From: Acanthosoma haemorrhoidale
Taxonomy: Eukaryota; Arthropoda; Insecta; Hemiptera; Acanthosomatidae
Direction of reading: 5' to 3'
DNA: 64,000 nt
Assembly (NCBI GenBank): GCA_930367205.1
Contig: OV884014.1
Location: 116,443,768-116,507,767 of the forward strand
The notes below the pieces were generated by a model. It did no database searches, had not been told where the DNA came from, and saw nothing but the letters and a program-made list of their open reading frames with translations. A program made the translations under genes and the position numbers. How positions within the stretch are numbered: the first letter of the stretch is position 1; every line of letters begins with the position of its first letter. Positions 1 to 12,834 of this stretch are shown here, piece by piece.

Positions 1-647
1 TGTGGTTGAATTTTCCTCTTTTAATGCACGGGTGGATTTTGGCTTGTTGACGTACACCTTTTACTTCACATAACCCCATAATAAGAAATCTAAAGGTGTT
101 AAATCACACGATCTAGGGGGCCAATTCTGATCACCGAAACGAGAGAGTACACGACCTGGAAATGTCTCATGGGTTTTATGGCATGTGGCACCATCTTGTT
201 GAAACCACATATTTCCCACATCAATATCATCCAATTTTGGCACAAAGAACTGTGTTTACGACGCCGAATTGATGTTCCTGGATTTTCAACAACACTCTCA
301 CGCACTGCTTCGATATTGACATTTGAACGGCTTGTTTTTGGACGACCAGTGTGTTAAGTGTCTCTAACTGATCCAGTCTCCCTAAATTTTTCAATTAATA
401 TCTTCACAGTTGAGGAAGTCAAAACACTATTCCGACCATATTTTGTATGAAATTTTTAAACTGCGGCCGCCAAACTTTCATTATTTTTGAGATAATGTTC
501 AACAATAAAGACACGTTTCTCTATCGTGTAACGCTCCATTTTTACTAATCCTAAACTGTCAGCGGTCAAATTGTTTTGTTTTTGGGGCTTACTTTACTGC
601 ACAAATGGCGGCAAATTCAAATCTTGCGTTAATTCTGGCACACCCTT
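1..647 (-). mobile_element. Tc1/mariner-like element, family A, copy 1 (cut by window edge)
   Basis: Decayed transposase on the minus strand. Peptide pieces read FQQDGATCHKTHETFPGR and PPRSCDLTPLDFLLWGY, which carry the second and third catalytic aspartates of a DDE core, and NPGTSIRRRK from the helix-turn-helix side. The right terminal inverted repeat (about 621-645) is the reverse complement of the GGGTGTCCCAGAATTAACGC end seen intact in copies at 14.5 and 43.9 kb. The left end lies outside the window. The coding region has lost everything between the DNA-binding half and the second aspartate and is shifted in frame, so it cannot make a transposase. Confidence 0.85.
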
Positions 648-842
648 TATATACATATATATGTATGTATTTATATCCATCAATTCATTCCTGTCGTAGT
701 TTAGGGTAGAAAATGTGATAAATAAATAAACTTTATTAATAGTTTTAACAGTGACGGAGTGTTCTCATTTAGCACTCCTTAATGTTATTTGCTTAGTCCT
801 CATACTGTTAAGCAAGATTATTCTTGGATGTGAGTTTATCTA

Positions 843-1638
843 TTGATGTTGGCAAGAAAGTAATTTCGGTTTTTTAGTGTGAAAAAATAAACATTAATCA
901 GTCAAATATCTTCCATTCTGTTCGACGACCTTTTGCCATCGTTCTGGCAACTTCATGATCCCGCTCAACCAAGTTCGAGGTCATCGTTATTACTGAAATG
1001 TTTACTATTTAAAAGGTTTTGTACACTTCGAAATAAATGATAATCCGATGGTGCACGGTCGGGGCTGTATTGAGGATGCGACATCACTTCCTAACCAAGC
1101 TCCAATAGTTTCCTACGTGTTGATAAAGATGTGTGAGGCATTGTCCTGGTGGAACCCAAATATCGAGCTTCTTAACCAGTCCAAGACGTCCTATATGATT
1201 TCCAATTGTTGTGTGTGGTACATTCAACTGTTTTACAATCTCTCGGACAGTTATATTTCATTTTGACATCATCAGCTTCAGAACGTTGGTCATTTTTCAT
1301 TGAAAATTCTCCATAACGAATTTTTTTAAACCAATTCCGACACGTCCGTTCTGATAAACAATCAGCACCATACACTTCATATATCTCTTTATGAGCCTCA
1401 GCCGCTTTTGTGCCTTTATGAAAATAAAAAAGTAAAATGGATCGAAAAGTCTTATTTTTGCAATCCATGTTAAAACTGACAGTTGTAAACAAAATTACAC
1501 GGAATTTCTTTCTATAACAACCTTAAAGTATCGACTAGCAAATCTCAAAAGAAAAAAAATCATACATTGACAAAAGAATAACGAAAGGAACATAACGCCA
1601 TCTGCTGCAAACCGAAATCACTTTCTTGCCAAGCTATT
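843..1638 (-). mobile_element. Internally deleted mariner element (second mariner family)
   Basis: Terminal inverted repeats TTGGCAAGAAAGTAATTTCG (from 849) and its counterpart with one change (reverse complement ending at 1632) bracket about 785 bp. Minus-strand peptides from 1450 down read EIYEVYGADCLSERTCRNWF and FSMKNDQRSE, the N-terminal helix-turn-helix of mariner transposases. At the other end 965-897 reads LPERWQKVVEQNGRYLTD, the mariner C-terminus. The catalytic core is mostly missing, as expected from 785 bp against the usual 1.3 kb. Exact outer ends are uncertain because the flanking TA duplication is not clean. Confidence 0.85.
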
Positions 1639-2365
1639 ATATGAGTGGAAGCGTTTCTGTGAGATCTGCTAGGGTTGATTAATAAACGCTGATCGTTATC
1701 GGGAGCTGGTGCTGATACATACACCCAAGGGTTACAGTTAGTCAAGATACGGGAGTTCCCTTAGACGTGGTATTCCTCTACACTGTGAGGGCAACTGAGT
1801 ATCTTCTTAAACTAAAGCAATTGCGAATTCGCTCTTGAAAAGTGAAAAAAATTTCGAGATATGACACTCCAGACGTCGATCCCGATGTTTAGTGGGAATT
1901 TTAATATTTTGGGCATTGGCAAACTAACTTAAATTACCAAATTTCATGAACAATAGACTGAAAAAGTTAAAATACGATTGTCAAATATACAGTGGTGAAC
2001 GTTTAATCTTTAACCATTTTGAGGTAGAAAGATTACACCAATTGTAGGCAAAGCCATATTAAATAAATAAATAATAAAAAAAAAGTAAACTAAACTGGAT
2101 TAAGTGAAATGATTTTTCAACAACATTTACATGAGACAATAAACACTTTTGAGGAATCCATTGTAATACGTGTAGCCCAAACCATAAACTAAAGTGAGCA
2201 CCTCAAACCATACTGATACTGAAACTACATTAAAGCTAATTTAATTGTTAACATATCCGTCAATAATTATCCATTGCTTCATGGTTTAAATGATTTCATA
2301 CCGAAATTTCTCAGCTATTTATAATTTTTTTTTATGAGCAAAAAGGGATTTTTAAAGGCCTAGAA
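1639..2365. other. Intergenic or intronic, nothing recognised
   Basis: AT-rich DNA with only short chance reading frames. I see no family, RNA gene or repeat in it. Confidence 0.5.
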
Positions 2366-2440
2366 CAGGGATGGCCAACCTTTTTATGACGCGTGCCACA
2401 ACTCTGCCCCCCCCCCCTATTCCCTGCCACCTTCACAATA
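2366..2440. mobile_element. hAT-type terminal fragment
   Basis: CAGGGATGGCCAACCTTTTT followed by GACGCGTGCCACAA resembles the terminus of hAT elements and is close to the CAGGGGTGGCCAACCC end of the intact MITE at 19.7 kb. No matching inverted end was found downstream, so this is a one-ended remnant, interrupted by a C run at about 2407-2418. Confidence 0.45.
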
Positions 2441-3625
2441 ATTTACTTCACTCAAAATATTCCTTTTTTGTAAATTTTTATAATATACCTACATAATGAA
2501 AACAATTAATAACTATTATTTGTGCAATAATAATGTAAGTTCTGAGTAATCATGTTCAAGCTACTAGCGAATCGTTAATTTCCATCAACTTGATGTTATT
2601 TCAGCCTTTCAGAAAATTTATATTATTGCAAAATCTTAAAATCACGGTTGTAAAAATAGTCAAGAAATGTATAAAAGTAATTTTGAAACCTTTATTAAAC
2701 ATGGCGTGTTTAAATTACCTTTTCTTCCCAGAAAAAGACATCATGATGATAATAATATTAAATTTAAAAACTACGCGTGTTTTGGGTTGTGGAGCCGTTA
2801 CCTCTACTGTTTAACAAATACAATGAACTATTTTTGATCGAAATCTCAGGAGTATTTTTTTTTCCAGAATCATTTAAGCGCTAGGAGCTTGTTAACCTAC
2901 CACCTGTGCTTTGTTTCTTGTTAAGTATAATCTGAGGCTTATCTCTCCGCCGCTCGCTCATAACTGTAGTCAAAAGGTAGAAGTCAGTTGGTGTGAGGAC
3001 GGCTTCGCCTTGAAGCCCTGAGAATGGGGACAGCCTCGGGTGGGAACATCCAACAGCGGACTTCCTGCCATCCAAGTATAGTTCCCATATCCTCCCTAAC
3101 AAGGCACAGTCCGCTAATTGCGTCCAGTTTCAACTCCTCGTCCGTTTTCGGTATCATCCGTTGGGCTACTTTTCCCCGACCGGAGAACCTAGATTCTTTT
3201 TACAAAGTTAAAAAAGTGAAATGGGGGGGGGGGGAAGTTCCTTAGGAAATTCCAGTAGCGAAACCATTTAGAAATGCACTTATTTATTAAAGGGTGAATG
3301 GATTACTTTGTATTCTTGCACTGAAAAAAGAAGCTGGATACAATTTTAGCGAATGTAGATTGAAAAACTTGAACTAGACACAGCTAAACTTTATCTTGCT
3401 TTGCTTGCAATTGTAATTACAAAGTTAAATTGAGTGTCTAGCTGCACTAGATGGTTTTTAAGTACGGTTGTACATTTGTACATTACAGTTAAAACCCTGC
3501 AATTTTTTTTTTACTTAATTGTGGTTTTCTATCTATTACCCCCACACCAAGATATATTTAACTACGCCTAATATAATTTCATTATTTTTTAAATTTAACA
3601 CAAAATTAATGTCTAAAAATATTTA
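2441..3625. other. No gene recognised; GC-richer block 2930-3200
   Basis: Open frames of 60-75 codons exist on both strands around 2881-3245 but match nothing I know. The 2930-3200 block is richer in GC and CpG than its surroundings and ends in a G run at about 3224-3234. It could be an old promoter, untranslated exon or repeat end. No function can be given. Confidence 0.4.
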
Positions 3626-3713
3626 TTACTGACTAAAATCATTATTAATGGCTTCTATTTTTTTTTCCAGGTGAGTTCAAAGGAGGTTACTTAAGAAAGA
3701 AATGTACGTGAGT
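3626..3713 (+). promoter_or_regulatory. Candidate recursive splice site 1 (ratchet point, junction 3670|3671)
   Basis: A pyrimidine tract (CTTCTATTTTTTTTTCCAG, AG at 3669-3670) is followed immediately by the 5' splice site GTGAGT at 3671. Branch-point-like ACTGAC and CTAAAAT lie 30-45 nt upstream. A second donor, GTGAGT, begins at 3708, 37 nt downstream. This is the recursive-splice-exon arrangement: the exon is first defined by the downstream donor, then the regenerated GTGAGT is used so that no nucleotides remain. No coding potential is needed or seen. Confidence 0.7.
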
Positions 3714-5835
3714 ACCCAAACGATTTTTCAATCCAATGTTTGAAAAAGTTTAGTTACGCCTACAGTCTTTTTGCACAAAAAATCATTTTTGTTATCTGTA
3801 TGATAGATATAGCAAAGGATTGTTTAGGAGACCCGTCAAGAGAAACATGACTACTCAAGACGGTAGCTCAGTTGAGGTACGGGCTTAAATCCGGGACTTA
3901 TCTCTTAAACCAAAAATATCTTATTATTCAGTTTAAAAATAATGAATCGTCCATTAGATTGTGTTCGTTGATCAGAGTTATTCACAGTTCCCAGGGCCCG
4001 TTAAAACGGTATTAATTGCTCGAGACGCTCACAAGCGTAACTGCCCACCTGTTTAAAGGTGGAATTATACACAAGTCCATTGTACATTGTTGTTGTTGAG
4101 GGTTCACACCCCCTCCTAAATATTCATGGTTTCATGGGTCCCGCCTGGGACCAGTAGCCATGACCTGCCGCAGAAAGAAACGGTCGGGTTACACTGCATC
4201 CTTCCAGTTTACTTTTTGCCCATCTCAACTGTCTTCACTTTTATTGTTTTTTCAGGTCGATCATGTGAAATCGTCTTGTTTGCTCTAACGGATTGCTTGT
4301 GCGCAATAAAATTGTTGTTTTGAAAGTCTGACAACCGATCCATTTCTTCTTGATTTCGTTCTGTCCCCGACTCCCCGATCTTACAGTGTCAACTTCTCTT
4401 CGCGAGGGGTGTCAGTGATCGAATAAAGAAGTAACAAACTTGGTCGAGGAATTATTAAAATTTGTATGAATTCAACTAACACCACATCACAGACCACAGG
4501 TTAAGCGGTTTAATTTTTTGATCAATCTTATCAATAGTATAAGTATTAATAATTACTACTCAACATTTCAAAACAATTTTTTAATTTTTAATTGTTCAAT
4601 TGTTGGTTTTGGGTTTAAATTATTTACATAACTCTCTATTTTTGTTTTCCCAGAAGTTATTTATTTCTTATTCAGGGGCGCTTTAGGCTGCTTAAATTCT
4701 CAAGTACTCGGAATGACAGTATGTTCTTCTGAACAAGAAATAAATAGCTTGTGTTCTTCAATTTTTAGGCAATTTTATGATAGGTCTCGGTTTAGACTTT
4801 GTTCCTTTTCTACGAGCAGTAATTTTCTCCAAAATGAGCGAAGAATTTGAAATATTCAACCGTGTTGAAATAAGCAGTTTTGGCTTTAATTGTTTGTATT
4901 TATTATTTTACTCGATTGATGTCTAATTTTAAACATGTAATTTACTGGGCTGCAAGTGGGAGTAAATTTACTGTCCGACTTGGAATTCCAACAGGAGAAC
5001 TTTTTTTTGTTTTTCTGCTAAATAGATTTAAAAACTGTAAGACTGTTCTACAGTTATGAAATGTTCCTTTCTTTGGCGTTATAATTAACAATGCCAGTAC
5101 AGCAATCACACTGACAGCAGGGAAATTATAATGTTAAGGAGTGAAATTGAAAATGGGAAATTGTACGTTATCACACGCGAGGCATTGTTTTGTCTGAGCG
5201 TATGTCATTTCTCCCTGTCCGCTCCTCCGGTGATTACAGGGACAACCCAACCAAGACCGTGGTCATTACACTTAAATGCCTTGTTCGAGTGTGTAGGGGT
5301 CGGGTCACGGCGCCCTGTGGCCCACGCATGATGCCGCTTCAAATGTCTCGTCGAAAGGTCAATAGTTTCGAAAAATAATACCTATCATTTTTGTATAACC
5401 GTACCTGCATCGGGGAGGTACTGGTAGGTCTTCATGACTCACCCCATTACAGGCGGATAGAAAATTATTTATGGGTCAAGGGTTAAAAATAAAAAAAATC
5501 ATTGTTGAGGTACCCATGACCTCATTATTTTTTTTCTCATGCTTGTACTTTTATCAAGCTTGAAGCTGTCATGAACAGCTCATTCGTCGTACCAAAAGCT
5601 TCTAGAGCACTTGTTCAGGTATGCATTGCCTGGAATTTTTTTCTCATCAGTGCTATCTTGTATTTTTTAAAACTTGTATTACCAAACTATCTAGTAAAGC
5701 AACTAAACCGGATTTGCCAGCTTCTTCACTGTTAAAGAAACTATTTCGTTAATTGAATTGGGCTCTGCTTTTGAAACGATCATAATATTGTTCTAAACAA
5801 CAAAAAAATTGGCTTGTAAGATTTGTTATTGAAAC
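3714..5835. other. Non-coding DNA; one weak tRNA-like motif
   Basis: No gene recognised. At about 3860-3900 GACGGTAGCTCAGTTGAGG resembles a tRNA A box, but no B box follows at proper spacing, so I do not call a tRNA or SINE. Small open frames at 5131-5378 resemble nothing known. Confidence 0.4.
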
Positions 5836-6590
5836 TTCTTTATTGTGCTAAAATTACTATCTGCCTTATTAAGCAATAAATAATTGTGATAAATATTCGC
5901 ATTCATACCATATTTACAATTTTCATTCACTCGCACATTCATACAGTATTAGTATTTACAAACAGCCCGGAGACCTCCAAAATCCACATGGTTGTCACCT
6001 CCCTCGCATGCGAAGAAGGAAGCGGAGTCTTGGGAAGTCCTCCACACTCCTCCGTCAGCCGTGTAACCGGATACGATCTTGTGGAGGCTGAGGAAGAGCG
6101 CGAGAGCCACATACGCTCAGGACATGATTGGAGAAACTGGCCATTACCAGGACTCCCACTGTCACGCATTTATAGCAGGTCACGAGGCCACTGCCATTTC
6201 AGTCTCCGAGGAGGATTATAGGGATGAGTGGTGCAGTGCAATGACTGTGCTAAGGGGGATTAAGTTGGTCGGATAGGTTTCAATGGAATTTCATGAAGGG
6301 ATGAGTTCAAGAATCTAGGGTATATTAAGATCGTTATGAAGGGTTTGTTGCTGACGTAATAAGGGGCATTTACTACTGTTCTCAGGACTTTTGATTGAAA
6401 GGATTGGCTTGATGTTCGACACAGAGCTATGGGGGTCAGATAGCTCTATTCCGTATGTCCAAGGCTTAAGTAGAAATTTGTAGTGTATGATTAGAAATTC
6501 ATTTTTTGTTAGTGTATTAAATATTTCATGGGCAAATCTGTTGAGAGAAGTTTTATTAGTTAGCGAACCGGACTTTTTCACATTGAATTT
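5836..6590 (-). mobile_element. LINE family A (Jockey-like), 5'-truncated copy
   Basis: Minus-strand reading near 6580-6320 gives the end of a non-LTR reverse transcriptase: LLKPWTYGIELSDP, then remnants of the segment before TLHNDLNIP. The rest is the family's 3' tail, shared with nine other copies here, ending in a terminus with AATAAAGAAG at about 5836-5850. The frame is broken and most of the ORF is absent, as is usual for 5' truncation during target-primed reverse transcription. Confidence 0.85.
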
Positions 6591-7199
6591 TTTTTTGCTT
6601 CTCGCTTAGGTATATTAACCGAAAAATAATTATCATATTTTGAGGTGTTCTTGTAATATCTTGTTTTCATTTTGGCTTGACAATATGTATCACTGATTGA
6701 TAAGTCATGTACGTATGTTCTGGATCAGTGCTCATTCTCCGCACGTCTGAAATGATTGACTGCCACTCTCACGAGAGTACGCCATACGCACTGTCGTCTA
6801 TTCCACTGTAGGAAAGGATATGACTAGTCACGTCCACGCGAGTCAATGACTTTACGGCAAGATATTGCATTCAGGCTGCACCTAGCGCCTCCTGCTTTTC
6901 CACCTCATGACTCATTGAGAAAGTGGATGACCCGAGATAACCCGAGTGCATTATCAAGAAAAATGTGGGAGAGAGTCGACAATCGCATGCAACGCTCATT
7001 GAATTCGTAACGATTTCGGTTTCGGATATCATGGCCTCCTTAATGGCCATTAATTAGTGTAATACGTATTATAATTAGTTTAGTGTCCTAAATTAGTATT
7101 TATCACAGTCGTATAACGACGAAAGCCTAATGACTTAATACATTCGTCAGGTAGTTAGACATTTATTTCAGTCAAGAATAAATTGTGAAGATGTTATTA
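6591..7199. other. Unassigned non-coding DNA
   Basis: Contains a pyrimidine tract followed by TAG|GTATAT near 6590-6612, considered and rejected as a recursive splice site. 6720-7010 is moderately GC-rich without a recognisable product. Confidence 0.4.
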
Positions 7200-7490
7200 T
7201 AATTTTATATTGTAATAATTGTGGTATAAATCGTGACAGTGGGCAGTATCTCCAATCATGTCCTGAGCGTATGTGGTAGTAGTGGAGTCCACTGGCTGGT
7301 AGCCGATGACGCGGCTGACGGAGGAGCGTGGGGGACTTCCCAGGACTCCGCTTCCTCTTTCGCATGCGAGGGAGGAGACAACCATGTGGATTTGGGAGGT
7401 CTCTAAGGCTGTTTGTAAATACTGTATGAATGAGAACATTACTTAATGCCTGATAAGGCAGATTGGAATTTTACCACAATGAAGATGTTT
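7200..7490 (+). mobile_element. LINE family A, 3' tail fragment
   Basis: Only the 3' non-coding part is present. It starts at the ATAAATCGTGACAGTGGGC region and runs through the conserved GAGGAGCGTGGGGGACTTCC block to the AAGGCAGATTGGAATTTTA terminus. It lies 0.6 kb from, and in opposite orientation to, the copy at 5.8-6.6 kb. Confidence 0.85.
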
Positions 7491-10400
7491 CCATGATGAT
7501 TGTATATTATAATAATTATAATTGTTGACTTAGTTTTCTCATAAATCAGAACCTTTTTTCAACAATTAAAAACTTTAATTTGTGTAACCTTCTGCAGATT
7601 TCACTCAATTCAGAACTATTCAGTTCATTGGACTATTTTTTCTCAGATGAACAAGATATAATAATTAAAAGATATGTTTTTCAAACTAGAAACTATTAGT
7701 AAAGGGGTCCGTTTGGACTTAGGAATAAAATAAAATAAACCGAAAACCTATACCTAAAGATTAGCCCAGTTTTAAACTGTATTTAGGCTATTGGTTACAT
7801 TTTTGTAGTTTGTATACTCTTATGCCCTGATAGTATGCAAGCCAATAAAACAGTTGGTAGAGAATTGTCACTAATTCTCAGGATAGAGGAAAAACTTTCA
7901 TTTACCACTTGGAGTAACGTTATGAATCAAATACTGTCAGATTTTTAGAAACCTGCCCATTTTCCAACGTCATTGCTTGTAATAAATTTCAATTTTAACA
8001 TAATAAGAAGGCAACAGTTCAAAATATTTAATTTTTTATTCTAGAAAGAACGTTCATTATTTTTCGTTCTCCAAGTTAAACACTCGGCCCCTGGGGAAAT
8101 ATATACAGTTGACTTAGGCCGGCCTATGTAATATCTTTATAAATAAAATGCCTTTTGTTTGTCTTCTTAAACTTTTGTGACGTTAAAGCAAATGTTACGG
8201 CTATGAGTTAGGAGAGGCTTTATGAACTTGTGCTGTGGCGATCACCACTTTCTTTGTCTATCTCCAAGTATATAATAATAATTTTTCTGAGCTCTGCTTT
8301 TGCAATTATTATTGTAGTTATCCTAGAACCACAAAAGCAACAAAGCGATCACTGCGTTACCGAACAGTCACGCTTTTAATCGATCCTATTCGTCTCGTCG
8401 ATTTGGAGCGAAACGAGCTACAGTTTTATCGACTGATCATGAGTTGTGAACTATTTTCTTTACAAACATTTCAAAAATCACCTTAGAACGACTTTTTGAT
8501 GAGGTTAAAGATAAAGATATGATGAGGTTAATCATATCAACCGCAACTCTTCAGGTCTCAAAATTCCTTAATATTCATAGGAGGTTAAAAGAAAGGAGGT
8601 TTCAAATCCCCTTTATTTAAACATTTTACAAAGAATCGAATAATATCATGAACAAATGTACAGATTTATGGCTCCTTTTTCTGCATAGCATAACATGCAT
8701 TTGAAGGAGGGTAGAATTTCAAAAAACATTTTTCGTTTTACAGTAAAAAAACTTTGTTTTAATTCTAAAAACTGTTTATAATAGGTAGTTTAAAGCCAGG
8801 TAACATTTCCAGAGCGACCCTTTCAAAACCAAAGAAAAGTGCCTTACTGTTTTGGTTGGAGATTTCGGCCTGGAAGCGGCTTAGAAAGAAATGAGGTGTA
8901 TTTCTTTCACTATGAGTGTATCGACTCAACACTGTTGCTCGCTAAAAACCGGCTTCACCATCTGTACGTGAACCATCTCCAAAAAGTGATGTTAACATTG
9001 GCGTCAAAGCGCACAGACATTTCCCGTGACGCTGTTAATTTTACCACCCTATATTTATTGAACCGTTGACACTGCGCAGGTATGCTTATTTATACGTTCA
9101 TACATGTGACCAATGTCTAGATTGTTAGATGAAATAATAACTTTTTGTAAGATATATCTAATACTTTATTGATAACAATAATCGACAAGCTATAGTTAAC
9201 GTTCAGCTTGTTATTTATAGATTTAAGAGAGGTCGATGTGGCCAAGCCAGTAACGCAGTTGGTGGTCTCGAGCATCGTGACCTCAGCGTTCTCGCACTGC
9301 CTAGAAAACCCTTAAGAGCTTTTATTCATATAGTATTGATAGGCATGATAGCCATGTTTATCCAGGAATACTATATATTCTTGTGATGGTCTCAAGCTTT
9401 AAGTGATAATAATAAATGATTTTTTTTTAATTGGTCCATTAAACCAGTAATTGGCTTTGTGTTTCCTTCGGCCAATAGTAAACATTACATTTTTATTTCA
9501 AATGCGTTTTCACATCAATCAAACGTATTTATATTTATACGGGGGCCAACCAAAAAATTGTCCTTTAAATTGTTTTTTGTACTTTTTCTATTTCTTTTTT
9601 ATTTTATTTATTTATTTGTGATAAAAAATTTTAATTAAGATATATTGCTCTGAGTAAATTATGTATGTTTGCTCCATTCAAGCCATACATTTCGTTCTGA
9701 GATTCAGTGCCTTCCACCCTTTTCTAAACGGGAGGTCATTCTATAACTATAATTAATAATTCACAAGCTATTATTTTAATCCAATCATACTGATGGCGAA
9801 GTCATAGTTTGTCGGGATACAAGGAAATAAACAGATATAAATACATTAAAACAATTGCAATAGTTATGAGCAAAATCTTTATTAATTGTGCCTAATGTGT
9901 TATTTGCGGGGATTCGATTGCGTAAACCTGAAACGTGTAGGCCTCCAGTTCTGATTAGCTTTTCTACCTTAATGGCCGCACTTAAAAACTACAGAAACTA
10001 ATAAAAAAGAATATTACCAAGTTGTTCACTATGCGTGTCCGTCTATTCAGTAATTAAAACACTGTGCATGTTAGACTTCATAACCCGTAATCCATTTTTT
10101 TTTTTTTATGTTTCTTTTTTAGTGCTGTCTGTGTAGTTAATATTCCTGTTCTACTCCTTGATCTAATTAAAAAAACTACTGTAAATACACTTAGTAAATG
10201 ACACAGGCCTTGGACCGTTGAACTGAGCCTCGGTCGGTCGGTGCAAGAGCAGCTCCTACAGAAAACTGGTTCCAGCCGGCCCCATAGGGGACCCCACCTG
10301 TTGATTAAAAACCAGTAATTATACTAATGGGGTGTCCCCTCCTTTGTAGGGTGTGTTGTTTTATGGGACCGTGTGTCGGTAAGTAGGGGGGGGGGTTACG

Positions 10401-11817
10401 ATTTCCAATCATTCCTCGTAATATCGTTGGAGACATCGTTGAAGGGTAAGATTATCAGTAAGCTAAAGTTGTCGTTTTTTGACTGTTTGATTTATGGAAA
10501 ATCGTTTCATTAGTACATAGAGTTCTGTACATTCCAAATGTGAAATCAGTATGGAATTCCACATGCCAAAAACAACTCAAAATCTGCGCATGAGCGTTAT
10601 GTATAATATATAAACACCCGCGGTACACAATATTTTTTTTAGTTAAATAATTTCATCAGGCAATCCCTTAATTCTCATTGATTTATATTTGAATTACTTT
10701 CTTTTAATTATCCAACTCTTTATATCATAATTGGCTCTAAAACTGTTCCTTTTAAACGAGGATACTCCAAGTTTAACTTAAGGAAAAAAAGTCTGCCTTC
10801 TTTTTAAATTAGTTTATGATAAAAATAATAAAAAAACTAATGGAAAGGATTTGAATACAGGAAAAATAGCAATAACAATAAGAAATGGACTTATTACCCC
10901 GAGGAACCCCTGGAATGGTTTTAAGCCGCGGATCAGCCTCTTCTCGCTTACTTGGCACGCCATGGCAATACATCAAACCATCCTCTTTCTCTTTCTCTTT
11001 CTCTCAAATCCTTTCTTAATGTACCACTTCATATTTTTTATATTTTGGATTAGCTACGCGTCACAACATGTCTCAAACCTGGCTTTTAGATGGATAAAAA
11101 CATAGATAGACTGACGGCTAACTTTCATGTAAAAATCACTAAGTAAAAGTAAGAAATATTTGAAAGAAGTCCAGTAAATAAATTCATACACGGAATGATA
11201 AAAAATAGAAAACAATAAAAAAAAGTCATTAAAAATACAAACTTATTATTAAACTAAATTAAAAGAACACATAAAGAATTAATAAATAAAAAAAATAGAC
11301 AAATAAAAAATGTAATAATAACAGATATTTTATAGTCGCTAATTGCCTTATTTATGCAATCACTTCTTTTTTAAAGATCCTCGATTTATGTTATTTACGG
11401 TTTACTAAGTTTTTTGTCAGTGGTATTGCCATTAGTGGATTGCTAGTGAGCGTATGAACACTGTTACCACGCCCTGAAAGGCAATTTACATTCGTTCAAA
11501 AAAAGGTTTAAGTTATAAACTTTATGAACAGTTAAAGGGCGAAATAAATTATAATAACTTAAATACAAATTAGTTGAAGCGTTTGTTGTGTAGGTCAGTT
11601 TGTTTAGTCTATTTTGGGACAACTTTCCATCATACTATGTATGTTTGCATCAGGTTCAAGTGACTAGAAGGTTTGGACTACTCGAAACACTGATGACTAG
11701 GCCCTGATGGAGATAATGAATAGTATCTATTTTTCATAAAGCCAACCCGAGATATCTCAACAAATGCTTTACCTCATTACATGTACACACGGCTAACAAT
11801 TAAATCGTAGTTTAACT
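7491..11817. other. 4.3 kb without recognisable gene
   Basis: AT-rich DNA with poly-T and poly-A runs and a G run at about 10386-10395. Open frames at 8235-8486 and 8839-9069 each contain LERNE followed by a similar stretch, so they may be two diverged copies of one unknown repeat. I cannot name it. No exon, RNA gene or transposon end was found. Confidence 0.4.
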
Positions 11818-12530
11818 TAACTACTTCGAAGGACATCCCATCTCTAAATAGAAAATAAACTACGTATTTACAAAGTTATACTTAAGCCAATCTGGACATA
11901 CGAAATAGAGCTATGGGGGGACAGCAAAAAAGTTAAGCATCAAGCGTACCCAGTCCTGAGAACAATAGTAAATGCCCCTTATTACGCCAGCAACAAAAGC
12001 CTTCATAACGATCTTAATACACCCTACATTCTTGAACTCATCCTTTCCAAGTTCATGAAATTCCATAGTAACCTATCCAACCACGCTAATCCCCTAGCAC
12101 AGTCGTTATACTGCGCCACTCATCCCCATAATCCTCCTCGGAGACTAAAACGGCAATGGTCTCGTGACAATACGTCACGACAATAATCGCTATAAATACG
12201 TGACAGTGTGAGTACTGGCAATGACCAGTTTCTGGTATCATGCCCTGAGCGTCTGTGGCTCTCGCGCTTCTGGTCAGCCTCCACTAGCTCGTATCTGGTG
12301 ACGCGACGAAACTCCGCTTCCTCTTTCGCATACGAGGGAGGTGACAACCATGTGGATTCGGGAGGTCCCCTGGGCTGTTTGTATCTACTGTATGAGTGAG
12401 CGAGTGAATGAAAAATTAGAAATATGTTATGAATGAGAAAGAACATTTATTTATCATAATTACTTATTGGCCAATAAAGCGGATTGTAATTTTATCGCAA
12501 TCAAGAAATTTCAATGACAAAAATAAAGTT
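11818..12530 (+). mobile_element. LINE family A, truncated copy with RT C-terminus
   Basis: Begins within the thumb region of the reverse transcriptase (pieces LKPIWTYEIELW and NAPYYASNKSLHND across frameshifts), continues through PPRRLKRQWSRD at about 12135-12170, and ends in the shared 3' tail at 12480-12530. A short local duplication (TACGTCACGACAATAATCGC, about 12171) is not in sister copies. Confidence 0.85.
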
Positions 12531-12834
12531 GTGAATAATACGATTAATGAATAAGTTTATATAGTTTATATAATAAATAAGATTTTCGGTTTAATTAAAT
12601 CTGAATTTGGTGCGAGCGGACAAGTTAGATAGAAGATTAAATGAGGTAGGTTTTGCTCAAATGATTGCAAGTGCTTGTGTTCCGTAGCAATTAAGTCGAC
12701 TGTTGAAAACATTAGACCATCATTAGTGTTGCAAAAGCACCAGTCACCTTCCTACATAATTTCCCAATGTTATTAATCAACCACAATGGCAAGGCCCCTG
12801 CAATGGTCAACATTTCAGAGTATATACAATTTTT

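Noticed and set aside
3855..3900. tRNA-like A box GGTAGCTCAGT
   Set aside because: No B box at 30-60 nt spacing and no cloverleaf.
4236..4262. TTTTATTGTTTTTTCAG followed by GTCGAT
   Set aside because: Good acceptor, but GTCGAT is not a usable 5' splice site, so not a ratchet point. An ordinary exon acceptor cannot be excluded, but no coding exon follows.
5600..5625. TTGTTCAG|GTATGC
   Set aside because: Poor pyrimidine tract and no downstream donor; within chance expectation.
5886..6221. 111-codon + strand frame
   Set aside because: It lies antisense over the 3' tail of a LINE A copy; equivalent frames recur over other copies (for example 57544-57951), so it is a by-product of the repeat.
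6588..6615. Pyrimidine tract followed by TAG|GTATAT
   Set aside because: The donor half is weak and no GTRAG donor lies within 60 nt downstream, unlike the three accepted recursive sites.
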